Source: Chloroflexota bacterium
GTDB taxonomy: Bacteria > Chloroflexota > Anaerolineae > Anaerolineales > UBA4823
Assembly: GCA_021849525.1 (NCBI GenBank)
Contig: JAJZSS010000175.1
Span: 1-5,175 of the forward strand
Direction of reading: 5' to 3'
DNA: 5,175 nucleotides
Shown here: piece after piece, positions 4,713 to 5,175 of the stretch
Numbering within the stretch: position 1 is the first letter of the stretch
How the letters are laid out: each line of letters begins with the position of its first letter
Made by a program: the position numbers and the translations under genes
Notes under the pieces: generated by a model
What the model was told of the DNA's origin: nothing
The model's database searches: none
What the model saw: the letters and a program-made list of their open reading frames with translations, nothing else

Positions 4713-5175
4713 TTACTTGCCGGCTTTGGTCTTGAGATAGCCGGTAAACCAGTCGTCCAGGCGGGGATTTTCGACCAGCAGGCGATACTGGACCAGGCGC
4801 AGGACGGTGGTGAGGTCTTTCCATTCGGCGGAGAGGCTGCCGCGGCGGGTGATGATCTCGCCGCCCTGGCGCAGGGCTTCCTGAAGCAGCTCGCCGGAGT
4901 CTTTCTCCAGCAGCTCGGCTTCCATGGCCTCCAGCATGCGCTGAAACTCACCGGCGTCGAACCAGACACCGTGCCTGTGGGGGCAAAGGTCCAGCTCCAC
5001 ACCGATGTGGGGATGGGCGATGGTGAGCATGGGCTCCCGGCACTGGGGGCAGAGGCGAGCGCTGGGGGTGGTGGTGAGGTGCTCGACTTCTTTCCATAGG
5101 TCGATATCCAGCCAGCGCAGGTCGGGATCGGATTCATCACGGGCGTGGATCCAATCGCCGTGCTCGAACCACAAC
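4713..5175 (-). CDS. zf-TFIIB-type zinc-ribbon protein, N-terminus beyond right edge
   Basis: The frame is open to the right edge. The first possible start inside (TTG at 5174-5172) has no visible upstream context, so the gene is treated as partial; 153-154 residues are seen. Counting from that TTG, WFEHGDWIHARDESDPDLRW (2-21) precedes a zinc knuckle, CPQC at 42-45, whose second half is CPHRHGVWFDAGEF (64-77), the 'C--C-G-W-D-GEL' signature of zf-TFIIB (PF13453). The usual second Cys is Arg67; His66 or His68 could be the fourth ligand. The rest (about 78-153) is helical, ending in VENPRLDDWFTGYLKTKAGK. The conserved WFEHGDW block suggests a first zinc module lies outside the window. No signal peptide can be judged. 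Function is unknown; relatives are usually described only as zinc-binding. Confidence 0.8.
   Translation of the reverse strand, partial: LWFEHGDWIHARDESDPDLRWLDIDLWKEVEHLTTTPSARLCPQCREPMLTIAHPHIGVELDLCPHRHGVWFDAGEFQRMLEAMEAELLEKDSGELLQEALRQGGEIITRRGSLSAEWKDLTTVLRLVQYRLLVENPRLDDWFTGYLKTKAGK

Overview
The window looks like chromosomal DNA from an environmental bacterium. The right-hand part (about 2,280-5,175) is GC-rich (for example 40 of 60 bases are G or C at 2641-2700). It encodes proteins of a style common in Chloroflexota/Anaerolineae-like genomes: a Pro/Ser/Thr-rich lipoprotein with an SdrD-B-like domain, bacterial SH3 repeats behind an Ala-rich helix, and a zf-TFIIB zinc protein. The phylum is an inference from style, not proven here. 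The left part (1 to about 2,150) is strikingly AT-rich (15 of 60 G+C at 1681-1740, 26 of 60 at 541-600) and looks like an acquired island.

Left region, minus strand: three tightly coupled genes are read from about 1921 down through the left edge. They are a 251-aa protein of no recognised family, a 265-aa protein with a HEAT-like C-terminus, and the first 124 residues of a third unrecognised protein that runs out of the window. The junctions are GTGA and TAATG overlaps, so this is one translationally coupled operon. None has a known function. Their conservation as a trio, and a possible defence-type or island role, is the most interesting open question of the window.

Junction region, 1922-2358: an AT-rich spacer is followed, on the minus strand, by what reads as the collapsed remains of a gene. 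A good start (SD, ATG, MPTFPASNTLFYGD) resembles the N-terminus of N6/N4 DNA methyltransferases. It runs within a few codons into an out-of-frame, coding-like C-terminal tail that ends at 2151. A perfect inverted repeat (2312-2330) carrying TATAAT on both strands sits between this remnant and the divergent plus-strand gene.

Right region: a stand-alone B3/B4 (phenylalanyl-tRNA synthetase beta-like) domain protein lies on plus (2359-3039), ending before a 30-bp perfect palindrome. Three minus-strand genes follow: an Ala-rich helix plus two SH3 repeats (3117-3944), a small lipoprotein with an SdrD-B-like domain (4156-4593), and a zinc-ribbon protein truncated by the right edge (4713-5175). A degenerate inverted-repeat element (4613-4712) fills the gap between the last two. 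The right-hand genes look like ordinary housekeeping or accessory genes, with no obvious joint pathway.
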